NCBI GenBank assembly: GCA_001942415.1
Contig: MKJX01000209.1
Coordinates: 1-40,179, forward strand
Length of the DNA stretch: 40,179 nt
Reading direction: 5' to 3'
DNA from: Pseudonocardia sp. CNS-139
GTDB lineage: Bacteria > Actinomycetota > Actinomycetes > Mycobacteriales > Pseudonocardiaceae
This document shows positions 7,083 to 15,942 of the stretch, piece after piece. The notes beneath the pieces are model-generated. The model made no database searches. It saw only the letters and a list, made by a program, of their open reading frames with translations, and was not told the origin of the DNA. How positions within the stretch are numbered: the stretch's first letter is position 1; each line of letters begins with the position of its first letter. Made by a program: the position numbers and the translations under genes.

Positions 7083-8871
7083 CCCGATCCGCGGACGTCA
7101 CCGCAGCGAGCTCGACCGGCGCGGCGAGCACCGCCGGGCGCCACCCGCGCAGCGCGTTGACCAGCGCGATCCCGTCCGCACGGCGCAGATCGGCCGGACG
7201 CAGCACCCGCTCGGTGAGCGCCCCTTCCGCGACCAGCCGGGCCCGTTCCACGCCGGGCAGGCAGCCGTCGCCGAGCGGCGGCGTCCACCACCGCCCGTCC
7301 AGCCGGACGGCGACGTTGGCGGTGGTCGCCTCGGTGACCTCGCCGCGCTCGTTGACCAGCACCACCTCGTCGGCGTCCGGGTGCCGCTCGCGCCGCTCGG
7401 TGTAGGGGTGGCGGCGGCTGGTCTTGTGGTGCGGCCAGCACTCCCGCGAGTCCACCGGCTCGTCGTCGACGGCCAGCCGCAGCGGCCCGTCCGGCGGGGC
7501 GGGCAGCGGCCCGGTCTCCACCGCGAGCCCGCCGTCGCGGAAGCACAGCAGCCGCACCCGCGCGTCGCCCTCGGCGGCGAGCCGCTCGGCCAGCAGCCGG
7601 CGCACCGCCCGCGCGTCGAACGGGAAGCCGAAGTAGGCCGCGGAGCCGGCCATCCGGGCGAGGTGCCGGTCCAGCATGCGCACGCCGCGCCCGGCGTCGT
7701 GCCGCATCGTCTCGATCAGGTGGAAGTCCTCGGGACGGGCGTCGAGCACCCGCGCCTTGGCGAGCAACTCGGCGTACTCGGCCGCGGGGTCGGAGTCCCA
7801 GGTGATGCCGCCGCCGGAGCCGTAGGTCGCGGCGCCGGTGTCGCGGTCGACGAGCACCGTGCGGATCGCGACCGAGAACCGCGCCCGGAACGGCGCACCG
7901 GGCGGGGCGACCATCCCGATCGCCCCGCAGTAGACGCCGCGCGGCCCGTCCTCCAGCTCGCGGATCAGCTCCATCGTGCGCGGCTTGGGCGCACCCGTGA
8001 CCGAGCCGCACGGGAAGAGCGCACCGAAGAGCTCCGCCAGCCCGGCGTCCGGCCGGCGCCGCGCGGTGACGTCGGACGTGAGCTGGTGCACGGTCTCGTA
8101 CCGCTCGGCCCGGAAGAGCGCCGGCACCCGCACCCGGGTCGCCGCCACCCGCGCGAGGTCGTTGCGCACGAGGTCGACGATCATGACGTTCTCGGCGCGC
8201 TCCTTGGGGCTGGCCCGCAGCGCCCGCACGGCCTCGGTGTCCTCGGCCACCGTGCGCCCGCGCGCCGCGGTGCCCTTCATCGGCCGCATGAGCACGTCGT
8301 CCCCGCCGACCTCGAAGAACAGCTCCGGGCTGGCGCTCGCGACGACGAACCGGCCCAGGTCGAGATAGGCGTTGTACGCGCCGCGCTGGCCGAGCGCGAG
8401 GTCGGCGTACAGGCGCGTCAGGTCGCCGCGGACCGGCGCGGTGAGCCGGGTCGTGAGGTTGCACTGGTAGGTCTCGCCCTCGGCGATCCGGGCCCGGACC
8501 GCCGCCACCCGGTCCCGGTGCCGCTCCGCCGTCCACGCGGGCGTCCACGGCCCGGCCGCGAACCCCGCGCCGCCGCGCGGCTCGACGACCGGCACCTCGT
8601 CGGGGTGGTCGACGATCCCGAACCAGGCCAGCGGCAGCCCCGCGACCGGCTCGTGCACGGCGAGCGCCGGGTCGAACGCGGGCGCCGCCTCGTACGCCAC
8701 GAACCCGAACGCCCAGCGGCCCTCGGCGGTCAGCCGGTCGACCTCCGCCAGCACGGCGGGCACCTCGGCGCGGCCGGTGGCCACGAGCGTCCGCCCGACG
8801 TCGGCGAACGCCAACGCGGACCCGGCGCGCAGATCGTCGAACCGGGCCCACGGCGTCGAGGGTCTCGGCAT
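7063..8871 (-). CDS. pabBC: Aminodeoxychorismate synthase component I fused to aminodeoxychorismate lyase (PabB-PabC)
   Basis: 602 residues, ATG 8871, no frame break. Residues ~1-370 are the chorismate-binding PabB domain: ETYQCNLTTRL, MRPMKGTAARGRT and GSVTGAPKPRTMELI are the family blocks. Residues ~385-600 are a class IV aminotransferase/lyase domain with IETMRHDAG, DRHLARM, the PLP lysine at about 483 in HHKTSRR, and NERGEVTEATTANV. Together they turn chorismate plus ammonia into p-aminobenzoate and pyruvate, the aromatic part of folate. A separate PabA glutaminase is needed and is not in the window. It is divergent from the THF-dependent demethylase operon across 259 bp, which could be a functional link. 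Confidence 0.92.
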   Translation of the reverse strand: MPRPSTPWARFDDLRAGSALAFADVGRTLVATGRAEVPAVLAEVDRLTAEGRWAFGFVAYEAAPAFDPALAVHEPVAGLPLAWFGIVDHPDEVPVVEPRGGAGFAAGPWTPAWTAERHRDRVAAVRARIAEGETYQCNLTTRLTAPVRGDLTRLYADLALGQRGAYNAYLDLGRFVVASASPELFFEVGGDDVLMRPMKGTAARGRTVAEDTEAVRALRASPKERAENVMIVDLVRNDLARVAATRVRVPALFRAERYETVHQLTSDVTARRRPDAGLAELFGALFPCGSVTGAPKPRTMELIRELEDGPRGVYCGAIGMVAPPGAPFRARFSVAIRTVLVDRDTGAATYGSGGGITWDSDPAAEYAELLAKARVLDARPEDFHLIETMRHDAGRGVRMLDRHLARMAGSAAYFGFPFDARAVRRLLAERLAAEGDARVRLLCFRDGGLAVETGPLPAPPDGPLRLAVDDEPVDSRECWPHHKTSRRHPYTERRERHPDADEVVLVNERGEVTEATTANVAVRLDGRWWTPPLGDGCLPGVERARLVAEGALTERVLRPADLRRADGIALVNALRGWRPAVLAAPVELAAVTSADRVSRPRS

Positions 8872-9130
8872 GTGCCAGGCCTTTCACGGGGTCGGCCAGT
8901 GAGGATCCGACGCGCGGCCCGGCCGCGTCAACCGTGACTCTTCCCACCCCGCGCGGCCGCCGGCACCGGCGGGCGACCGGCCCGGCGCAGGTCATCCCTC
9001 ACCCCTACGTCGGTTGACGTACGCGGCCCGCGACCCGTTCGGCGGACAGGTCCGGTCATCCGCGCCATCCGGCGCCCCACCTGCCGTTCCTACCGTTTCC
9101 GCAGGCCAGGTCCGAGGAGGCGCAACGCAG
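8872..9130. other. Divergent promoter region, pabBC / demethylase operon
   Basis: 259 bp without a convincing gene. It holds the ribosome sites of both flanking genes and the TACGTC-GACGTA inverted repeat at 9006-9021. The rest is ordinary GC-rich sequence. Confidence 0.5.
9006..9021. promoter_or_regulatory. Inverted repeat TACGTC-ggtt-GACGTA
   Basis: A perfect 6-bp inverted repeat with a 4-base spacer, 110 bp upstream of the first demethylase gene and 135 bp upstream of pabBC. The half-site TGACGTAC recurs twice in the ligM/ligAB promoter region, so one regulator may serve both. Confidence 0.45.
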
Positions 9131-10487
9131 ATGACGTCCGAGAGTCTCGCCGCGGCCATCGCCCGCGCCGGGAGCCCCGTCGAGCTGTTGCGGAACTCCG
9201 CGACGAGCGCGCACGTCTTCCCGGTCGCCCCGGAGTTCACGAACTGGCGCTCCGAGCAGCGGGCATGGGCGCAGACGTGCGCCCTGCTCGACCAGTCGCA
9301 CCACATGACCGACCTGTTCCTGCGCGGCCCCGACGCGCTGCGGCTGCTCTCCGACCTCGGCGTCAACACGTTCGCGGGCTTCGGCGTGAACCGCGCCAAG
9401 CAGTTCGTCGCCGTCGCCCCCGACGGCCACATGATCGGCGACGCCATCCTCTTCCACCTGGAGGAGGACCTGTTCGACCTGGTCGGGCACCCGATGGTGG
9501 CCGACTGGGTGCAGTTCCACCTCGCCACCGGCGACTACGACGCCACGGCCGAGCGCGACGACAACTCCGCCGTCCGGTCCGGCCCGCCGGTGCTCTACCG
9601 GTACGAGCTGCAGGGCCCGACCGCCGCCGCGGTGATCGAGCAGGCCACCGGCGCCGCGCTGCCCGACACGAGGTTCTTCCACATGGCCGGGTTCACGATC
9701 GCCGGCCACCGCGTGCGCGGCTGCGCCACGGGATGGCCGGGCAGCCCGGCTTCGAGCTGTTCGGGCCGTGGGCCGAGGGCGCCGACGTGCTCGACGCGCT
9801 GCTCGCGGCCGGCGCGGACCACGGGCTCGTCCGGGCCGGGGCCAAGGCGTACTCCACGGCCAACCTGGAGTCCGGCTGGGTGCCCGCGCCGCTCCCGGCG
9901 ATCTTCTCCGACCACCCGACGCTCGCCGCGTACCGCGAGTGGCTGCCCGCAGGCGCCGTCGGCTCGCTCGGCGGGAGCCTCTCCTCCCCCGACATCGCCG
10001 ACCACTACCTCACCCCGTACGACCTCGGGTACGCGCGCAACGTCCGGTTCGACCACGACTTCGTCGGCCGGGAGGCGCTGGAGCGGATGGCGCAGAACCC
10101 GCCGCGCACGAAGGTCACGCTCGTCTGGGACGCCGAGGACGTCGCCGCGGCGATCGGGTCGCTGTTCGACAAGGGCCGGGCGCGAAGTTCCTCGACCTGC
10201 CGAAGGCCCGCTACGCGCTGCACCAGGAGGACGTCGTGCTGCGCCACGGCGCACCGGTCGGCGTCTCGCTGGACTGCGGATACATCGCGAACGAACGCGC
10301 GATGGTCTCCCTCGCGACGCTCGACGTCGCGCACGCCGAGCCGGGCACGGCGGTCACCGTCGTGTGGGGCGAGTCGCCCAACTCCGCGAAACCCCAGGTG
10401 GAGGAACACGTGCAACGCGAGATCCGGGCGACCGTCGCGCCCGTGCCGTACGTCCGGTTCGCCCGCGACGGCTACCGGGCCCGGTGA
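9131..10487 (+). CDS. GcvT-fold, tetrahydrofolate-dependent O-demethylase-like protein (two apparent frameshifts)
   Basis: ATG 9131 with GAGGAGG upstream. Frame breaks at about 9720 and 10176; restoring one base at each gives about 452 residues. It opens LLRNSATSAHVFPVAPEFTNW, then LLDQSHHMTDLFLRGPDAL, RHGMAGQPGFELFGP, KAYSTANLESGW and DHDFVGREALE. These blocks match the LigM/DmdA branch of the aminomethyltransferase fold, not glycine-cleavage GcvT (about 365 residues, with GcvH/GcvP neighbours, none here). It should move a methyl group from a substrate to THF. Relative to the LigM-like paralog at 13009-14408, positions equivalent to Tyr30 and Arg121 are Phe30 and His120, so the substrate probably differs. 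The metF-like gene follows 4 bp after the stop. Confidence 0.82.
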
Positions 10488-10491
10488 CCGG

Positions 10492-11335
10492 ATGCCGCCG
10501 AACCCGCGCGCCGCGCTCGCCGCGGCCCTGCGCAACGCGAGCTACGAGGTGCTGCCGTTCAGGAGCACCGAGGAGAAGGTCGTCGCGCACGTCCCGAAGG
10601 ACGTCGCGCTGACCGTCACGACGACGGAGGCGAAGGGCCTCGAACCGACCGTCGCGATGGCCGCGAAGCTGGCCGGGCACGGCTACCGCGCCGCGCCGCA
10701 CCTGGCCGCCCGGCTCGTCCGCGACAAGGCGCACCTGACCGACCTCGTCGCCCGGCTGGCGGAGGCCGGTGTCGACAGCGTCTTCGTGATCGGCGGGGAC
10801 GCCGCGAAGCCCGCCGGGGACTTCGCCGACGCGCTCTCGCTGCTCCAGCAGCTGGACGGCGCAGGGCCACCCCTTCCGCGCGGTCGGGGTCGGCGGCTAC
10901 CCGGAGGGCCACGGCCACATCCCCGACGACGTGATCGAGGAGGCGCTGAAGAGCAAGGCCCCCTACGCCACGCAGGTCATCACCCAGCTCTGCTTCGACG
11001 CGGCGACCACCGCGGGCTGGGCCCGCGGGCTCGCCGCACGGGGCGTCGACCTGCCGATCCGGGTCGGCATCCCCGGCGCCATCAACCGCCAGAAGCTGGT
11101 CCGCATCTCCGCGGGCCTGGGCCTCGGCCAGTCCGCCCGGTTCCTGAAGAAGCAGCAGAGCATGTTCTGGCGTTTCTTCCTGCCCGGCGGGTACAGCCCG
11201 AACCGGCTCGTCGAACGCCTCACCCCGGGTTTCGGGCAGCCGGACAACCACCTGGCCGGGTTCCACGTCTTCACCTTCAACGAGCTTGCGAACACGGAGG
11301 CGTGGCGGCAGGGCTGGCTGGCCCGGCTCTCCTGA
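10492..11335 (+). CDS. metF: Methylenetetrahydrofolate reductase family protein (one apparent frameshift)
   Basis: ATG 10492, using the GGTGA around the upstream stop as ribosome site. The product is about 280 residues after removing one extra base near 10864. The N-terminal half has DVALTVTTTEAKGLEPTVAM, PHLAARLVRDKAHL and VDSVFVIGGDAAKP. The second half has GGYPEGHGHIPDD, TQLCFDAA, RVGIPGAINRQKL. This is the MTHFR TIM-barrel order (TxP-like start, PHL-A-R, GGD, GYPE-H, Q-CFD). In this setting it would run in the oxidative direction, turning 5-methyl-THF made by the demethylases into methylene-THF. In Sphingobium lignin clusters a metF plays this part (established knowledge). Biosynthetic MetF remains possible. 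Confidence 0.82.
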
Positions 11336-11436
11336 GACACCACCACGCTGCCGACGTCGTCAGCGCCGCCCACTCGCGGTCCCCATGGGCCGGTAGCCGG
11401 ATCGCACGCCATGGGTTCCCAACCGAGGAGTTGCGC

Positions 11437-12309
11437 ATGACCCCCGACCGCTCCGGCCGGCCCGCCGTGCTCACGCTGAGCTGCCCGGACGGGCCCGGCA
11501 TCGTCTACGCCGTCGCCGGGTTCCTCGTCGACGCGCGGTGCACGATCGTCGAGAGCCAGCAGTTCGAGGACCCGGACAGCGGCACGTTCTTCATGCGCGT
11601 GCGGTTCGCCCGGGTCGACCGCGGCCCGGTCGACGTCGAGCCGCTGCGGCACGCGTTCGTGGACGTCGCCGCGCGGTTCGGGATGACGTGGCGGCTGGTG
11701 GACGCCTCCGAGCGGCCGCGCGTGGTGATCATGGTCAGCCGGTTCGCGCACTGCCTCAACGATCTGCTGTTCCGCAACTCCGTGGGCGACCTGCACCTCG
11801 ACGTCGCCGCCGTCGTGTCCAACCACCCCGACCTCGGCAAGCTGGCCGACGACTACGGCGTGCCGTTCCGGCACGTCCCGGTCACCGCGGACACGAAACC
11901 GCAGGCCGAGGCCCAGCTGCTGGAGCTGGTGCGGGAGGAGCGCGTGGACCTGGTGGTGCTCGCGCGCTACATGCAGATCCTCTCCGACGACCTGTGCAAG
12001 CAGCTCGAAGGGCGCGCGATCAACATCCACCACTCGATGCTGCCCAGCTTCAAGGGCGCCCGCCCGTACCACCAGGCGCACGCCCGCGGCGTCAAGTTCA
12101 TCGGGGCCACCGCGCACTACGTCACGGCCGACCTGGACGAGGGCCCGATCATCGAGCAGGAGCTCATGCGGGTGGACCACGCGATGAGCGCCGACCAGTT
12201 CGCCGCCCACGGCCGGGAGGCCGAGTGCCGGGCGCTGGCCCGCGCGGTGCGCTGGCACACCGAGAACCGGGTGGTCCTCAACGGGCACAAGACCGTCGTG
12301 CTGCGGTAG
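11437..12309 (+). CDS. purU: Formyltetrahydrofolate deformylase (PurU)
   Basis: 290 residues, ATG 11437 with GAGGAG. Residues 10-85 are an ACT domain (LSCPDGPGIVYAVAGFL). Residues ~93-290 are the formyltransferase-fold catalytic domain, with MVSRFAHCLNDLL, LARYMQILSDDL, the catalytic Asn196 and His198 in INIHHSMLPSFKGARPYHQA, and Asp234 in ADLDEGPII; the spacing matches the Asn-His-Asp triad of GART. It hydrolyses 10-formyl-THF to formate and free THF. Downstream of a THF demethylase and MTHFR, it would return THF for another round, replacing the formyl-THF synthetase (LigH) used in Sphingobium. FolD, needed in between, is not in the window. Convergent with the regulator gene, 3 bp apart. Confidence 0.93.
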   Translation: MTPDRSGRPAVLTLSCPDGPGIVYAVAGFLVDARCTIVESQQFEDPDSGTFFMRVRFARVDRGPVDVEPLRHAFVDVAARFGMTWRLVDASERPRVVIMVSRFAHCLNDLLFRNSVGDLHLDVAAVVSNHPDLGKLADDYGVPFRHVPVTADTKPQAEAQLLELVREERVDLVVLARYMQILSDDLCKQLEGRAINIHHSMLPSFKGARPYHQAHARGVKFIGATAHYVTADLDEGPIIEQELMRVDHAMSADQFAAHGREAECRALARAVRWHTENRVVLNGHKTVVLR

Positions 12310-12312
12310 CCG

Positions 12313-12987
12313 TCAGCGGGGCTCGGCCGGTCGAACGAGCCCCTCCCGGATCGCGACGAGCGCGGCCTGGGTGCGCGAGGAGAGCTGCAGCTTGCCCAGC
12401 AGGTTGCTGACGTGCGTGCGCGCCGTGCGCTCGCTGATCACCAGGTGCGCCGCGATCTGCTTGTTGGACCGGCCCTCGGCCACGAGCACGAGGATCTCCC
12501 GCTCGCGGGCGGTGAGCGCGCCGAGGCCGCTGCGGGGCGCCCGGATCTCCTGCGCGAGCCGCCGGGCCACCGCGGCGTCCAGGAACACCTCACCGCGCGA
12601 CGCGGCCTGCAGCGCGGCCGCGACCTCGGCCGGGCCGGCGTCCTTGAGCAGGTAGCCGGCCGCGCCCTGCTGCAGCGCGGCGTGCACCCGCTCGTTCTCG
12701 CCGAAGCTGGTGAGGATCACCACCCGCACCGACGGGAACCGGCGGCCGATCTCGCCGGTCACCGCCACCCCGTCCATCCGGGGCATCTGCAGGTCCAGCA
12801 GCACCACGTCGGGCAGCTCGCCGTGGACGGCCAGCTCCGCGAGCTTCTCCAGCGCCGCCTTCCCGTCCGCGGCCTCGCCGGCGACCGCGACGCCGTCGAG
12901 CACCTCGAGGTAGGCGACGACGCCCCGCCGCACGACGGCGTGGTCGTCCACGACGAGCACGCGCGTCGGCCCCACGCCCGCCATCAT
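12313..12987 (-). CDS. NarL/FixJ-type response regulator
   Basis: 224 residues, ATG 12987 (a second ATG follows at once). The receiver domain covers residues ~9-125: VLVVDDHAVVR acidic pair, phospho-acceptor Asp65 in VVLLDLQMPRMDG, and YLLKDAG with the conserved Lys. The LuxR-type HTH covers ~155-215, LTAREREILVLVAEGRSNKQIAAHLVISERTARTHVSNLLGKL. A DNA-binding activator or repressor switched by phosphorylation. It lies 21 bp downstream of the LigM-like gene on the same strand, so the two are probably one transcript. The nearest kinase of the matching class is at 15943-17493. Confidence 0.93.
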   Translation of the reverse strand: MMAGVGPTRVLVVDDHAVVRRGVVAYLEVLDGVAVAGEAADGKAALEKLAELAVHGELPDVVLLDLQMPRMDGVAVTGEIGRRFPSVRVVILTSFGENERVHAALQQGAAGYLLKDAGPAEVAAALQAASRGEVFLDAAVARRLAQEIRAPRSGLGALTAREREILVLVAEGRSNKQIAAHLVISERTARTHVSNLLGKLQLSSRTQAALVAIREGLVRPAEPR

Positions 12988-13008
12988 GCGCCAGGAAGGG
13001 CCGGCACG

Positions 13009-14408
13009 TCAGACGGCCGCCGAACGCCAGCCCGCGTGGTAGCTCTCCCGCACGACCGTCGCGTACGGGGCCGGGCTCACGACCGCGCGCACGGCGAGCT
13101 GCTCGTGCGGCTGCACCGTGGTCTTGCCGCTCCCGCCGCCGGGCTCGCCCCAGATCACCCGCACCTCGGCGCCGATCGGCACGTCCGGGTTCACCGTCGC
13201 GAGCGAGAGCGCCTTGCGCTCGTTGGCGCTGTAGCCGGTGAAGAGCGAGAGCCCGACCACCGTGCCGTCGGCGTCGACCACCGAGTCGAAGTTGGACGAC
13301 CCGAAGTTGGCGTTGGGCAGGTCGAAGAACTGGTACTCGGGCCCGTCCTCGGCGACCGGGTTGGCCAGCAGCGTCGCGACGTCCTCGGCGTTCCACGCGA
13401 GCGTCACCTTGCGGCGCTGGGCCTGCGGGTCGACCGCCTCCAGCGCCGAGCGCCGACGAAGTCGTGGTCGTACTTCACGAAGGAGCCGTAGCCCAGCTCC
13501 CACGGGTTGAGGTAGTAGTCCTCGATCCGGTCCGAGACGAAGCTGCCGGCCAGCGCGTTGGTGGCCTCGTAGCCCTCGGCGGGCAGCCACTCGCGGTACG
13601 CGCGCATCTCCTCGCCGGTGTAGACGGCCGGGAGCGGCGAGGGGATCCAGCCCGACTCCAGCGTGTTGCACGAGTACGCGCGGGCGCCCGCGGCCTCCAG
13701 GCCGAACTCCTGGCCCGCCTCCAGGATCGCCTCGCGGACCTTGTCGTAGGTCTCGTACGGGCCCCACAGCTCCAGGCCGGGCGCGCCCGCCATGCCGTGG
13801 CGCAGGGTGCGCACCTTCTCGCCGGCGACGTTCAGGTGGCCCATCCGGAAGAACCTGACCTGCTCGACCGGGCCGCCGTGCACCTTCTCGATCACCGGCC
13901 ACGCGTTCGGGCCCTGGATCTGGAACCGCCACAGGTCGCGCGTGACCGGCTTGCCGTAGGGCCGCGACGGCGAGCGCTGGTCCAGCTTCAGCTCCACGTC
14001 GTAGCCCTGCGTCGCGCGGAACGTCAGCCAGTTCGCGACGGGCGCACGGCCCACGAACACGAGCTCCTCCTCGCCGAGCCGGAAGAGGATGCCGTCGCCG
14101 ATCACGCCGCCCTCCGGCGACACCGGGACGAACTGCTTGGCGCTGTCGACCGGGAACTTCGCGACGCTGTTGATGCCCGTGTCGGAGAGCAGCCGCAGCG
14201 CGTCCGGGCCGGTGATGAACAGGTTCACCATGTGGTGGGTCTGGTCGAACAGCACCGCGGTCCGGCGCCAGGCGATGACCTCGCGGCGGAAGTTCGTGAA
14301 CTCGGCCGGCACGACCGGGTAGATGTACGCGCCGAGCTGCGAGTTGCGCAGCAGGTCGACCGTGCTCCCCGCCTGGTCCAGCACGTCCTGGAGGTTCTTC
14401 GGGCTCAT
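13009..14408 (-). CDS. ligM: LigM-like vanillate / 3-O-methylgallate O-demethylase (one apparent frameshift)
   Basis: ATG 14408 behind AGGTGG; about 466 residues once one base is restored near 13450. Blocks in order: LLRNSQLGAYIYPVVPAEF, LFDQTHHMVNLF, SDTGINSVAKFPVDSAKQF, GRAPVANW, RTLRHGMAGAPGLELWGP, ARAYSCNTLESGWIPSPLPA, KVTLAWNAEDV, GYSANERKALSLATV. This closely follows my memory of Sphingobium LigM (471 residues). The residues I recall as important in LigM (Tyr31, His60, Arg122, Tyr247) have clear counterparts here at Tyr30, His59, Arg121 and Tyr245. It would move the O-methyl of vanillate or 3-O-methylgallate to THF, giving protocatechuate or gallate. Divergent from ligAB, which would open that ring. 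The response regulator gene follows. Confidence 0.85.
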
Positions 14409-14718
14409 GTGTGCCACCTGTTCTCGCTCGCGGTCGTCGCCAAGCTATGCCCCGGCCGTGCCTCCTGACATGGGGCAATGGCGGGGCCGGCGCGACCGCT
14501 CGGGGCAGCAGGGATCACGTCATATGACGTACCCCCGTCCACTGGCGCGTAGCGTTCGGATGGGGTACGTCAACTGTCGCGGTGCTCCTCTGACGAGTGG
14601 CGGCGTGACGACCGTCATCCGAGTGATGGCCGGGCCTCCCCGGGCGTCTAGCGTCGGCTGGCGGAGCCGCTCGCCCGGATCGCCGCACCGCACACACCCG
14701 CGACCAGGGAGCACGACG
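14409..14718. other. Divergent promoter region, ligM-like / ligAB
   Basis: 310 bp without a convincing gene. It holds the palindrome at 14517-14530, the long inverted repeat 14525-14572, a TGACGaccGTCA repeat near 14606-14617, and a GGGAG ribosome site for ligA. The density of repeats suggests a tightly controlled bidirectional promoter. Confidence 0.6.
14517..14572. promoter_or_regulatory. Operator-like palindromes upstream of ligAB
   Basis: ACGTCATATGACGT (14517-14530) is a perfect 14-bp palindrome. Its right half begins an 11-bp inverted repeat, TGACGTACCCC (14525-14535) with GGGGTACGTCA (14562-14572), 26 bases apart. The TGACGTAC half-site is the same as that at 9006-9021 upstream of the other demethylase. 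The two overlapping repeats look like cooperative binding sites. Confidence 0.55.
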
Positions 14719-15078
14719 ATGAGCAGCGAGAGCGCGCTGGCCCCACCGAAGACCTACGTCTTCGACGGGGCAGCGAGCCGCCAGGGGTACCGCATGAACA
14801 AGCTGTTCATGACGCTGCGGGACCCGGCAGCGCGCGAGGAGTTCCTCGCCGACGAGGCCGCGTACTGCGAGCGGTTCGGCCTGTCCGAGGCGCAGACGAA
14901 GGCGGTGCTGGGCCGCGACTGGCAGGCGATGCTCGACCTCGGTGGCAGCATCTTCTACGTCTACAAGCTGGCGATGATGGACGGGCTGTCCATGCAGTAC
15001 CTCGGTGGCGTGTTCACCGGGATGTCCGAGGCGGACTTCAAGGCCGCGATGCTCGCGGGAGGGCGTACCGATGTCTGA
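14719..15078 (+). CDS. ligA: Protocatechuate 4,5-dioxygenase alpha (small) subunit
   Basis: 119 residues, ATG 14719 with GGGAG. YRMNKLFMTLRDPAAREEFLADE, ERFGLSEAQTKAVLGRDW, LDLGGSIFYVYKLA and MQYLGG are the LigA-family blocks (about 120-140 residues, all helical). It caps the active site of the large subunit and does not bind iron itself. The stop overlaps the ligB start by 8 bp, so the subunits are coupled. Separate small and large subunits point to protocatechuate rather than the fused gallate dioxygenases (GalA/DesB, about 420 residues). Confidence 0.9.
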   Translation: MSSESALAPPKTYVFDGAASRQGYRMNKLFMTLRDPAAREEFLADEAAYCERFGLSEAQTKAVLGRDWQAMLDLGGSIFYVYKLAMMDGLSMQYLGGVFTGMSEADFKAAMLAGGRTDV

Positions 15079-15927
15079 GGTGATCTGGGGGCTGGCCACG
15101 TCGCACGTCCCGTCGATCGGGGCGGCGATGGACCGCGGCATGACCCAGGAGCCGGTCTGGAAGCCGCTGTTCGACGGCTACCGGCCCGCCCGCGAGTGGC
15201 TCGCGCAGCACAAGCCCGACGTCGCCGTGCTCGTCTACAACGACCACGCCAACGGCATCGACCTCGACATCGTCCCGACGTTCGGGATCGGCACCGCCGA
15301 CCGCTACTCGGTGGCCGACGAGGGCTTCGGCCGCCGCCCCGTCCCGGACGTGGTCGGCGACCCCGACCTGTCGCTGCACCTGCTGCAGAACCTGATGGAC
15401 GAGGGCTTCGACCTCACCGTCTTCCAGGAGCTCAACGTCGACCACGGCTTCACCGTGCCGCTCTCGATCTGGACGCCGGAGCCGGGCGAGGCCTGGCCGT
15501 GCCCGGTGGTGCCGCTGCTGGTCAACGTGATCCAGTACCCGCAGCCCACGGCCGCCCGCTGCTACGCGCTCGGGCAGGCGCTCGGGCGCGCGCTGGCGAG
15601 CTACGAGGCGCCCGCACGGTCGGCATCCTGGGCACCGGCGGCATGTCCCACCAGCTCGCCGGGTCGCGCGCCGGGTTCATCAACCCGACGTTCGACCACA
15701 TGTTCCTCGACGCGATCCAGAACGACCCGGAGAAGCTCGCCGCGCTCTCCCGCGAGGACTTCATCCGCGAGGCCGGCTCCGAGGGCATCGAGCTGATCAT
15801 GTGGCTGGTCATGCGCGGGGCGATGAACGCGCAGATCAAGAAGGTGCACACCACCTACCACGTGCCGGCGTCCAACACCGCCGCCGCGCTCGCGCTGTTC
15901 GACAACCGGGTGCCCCAGCCGGTCTGA
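15071..15927 (+). CDS. ligB: Protocatechuate 4,5-dioxygenase beta (catalytic) subunit (one apparent frameshift)
   Basis: ATG 15071 inside the end of ligA. About 285 residues with one base restored near 15610. Iron ligands are all visible: His12 (LATSHVPSIG), His59 (VYNDHANG) and Glu241 (EGIELIMW), with the likely base His194 (GGMSHQL). Sphingobium LigB uses His12, His61, Glu242 and His195, so the site is intact. It is a type II (class III) extradiol dioxygenase: Fe(II) and O2 open protocatechuate between C4 and C5 to 4-carboxy-2-hydroxymuconate semialdehyde. The later enzymes (LigC, LigI, LigJ, LigK) are not in the window. It ends 15 bp from the convergent kinase gene. Confidence 0.9.
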
Positions 15928-15942
15928 GGCGGCCCGGGTGAG

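Noticed and set aside
10864..10890. A second short gene beginning in the middle of the metF-like gene (10931)
   Set aside because: Residues before and after the break both belong to the same reductase family; it is one gene with an indel.
9131..14408. Glycine-cleavage aminomethyltransferase (GcvT)
   Set aside because: Both proteins are ~450-466 residues rather than about 365, resemble LigM block by block, and no gcvH or gcvP is nearby.
14719..15927. Gallate dioxygenase (GalA/DesB)
   Set aside because: Those are single fused chains of about 420 residues; here small and large subunits are separate and coupled.
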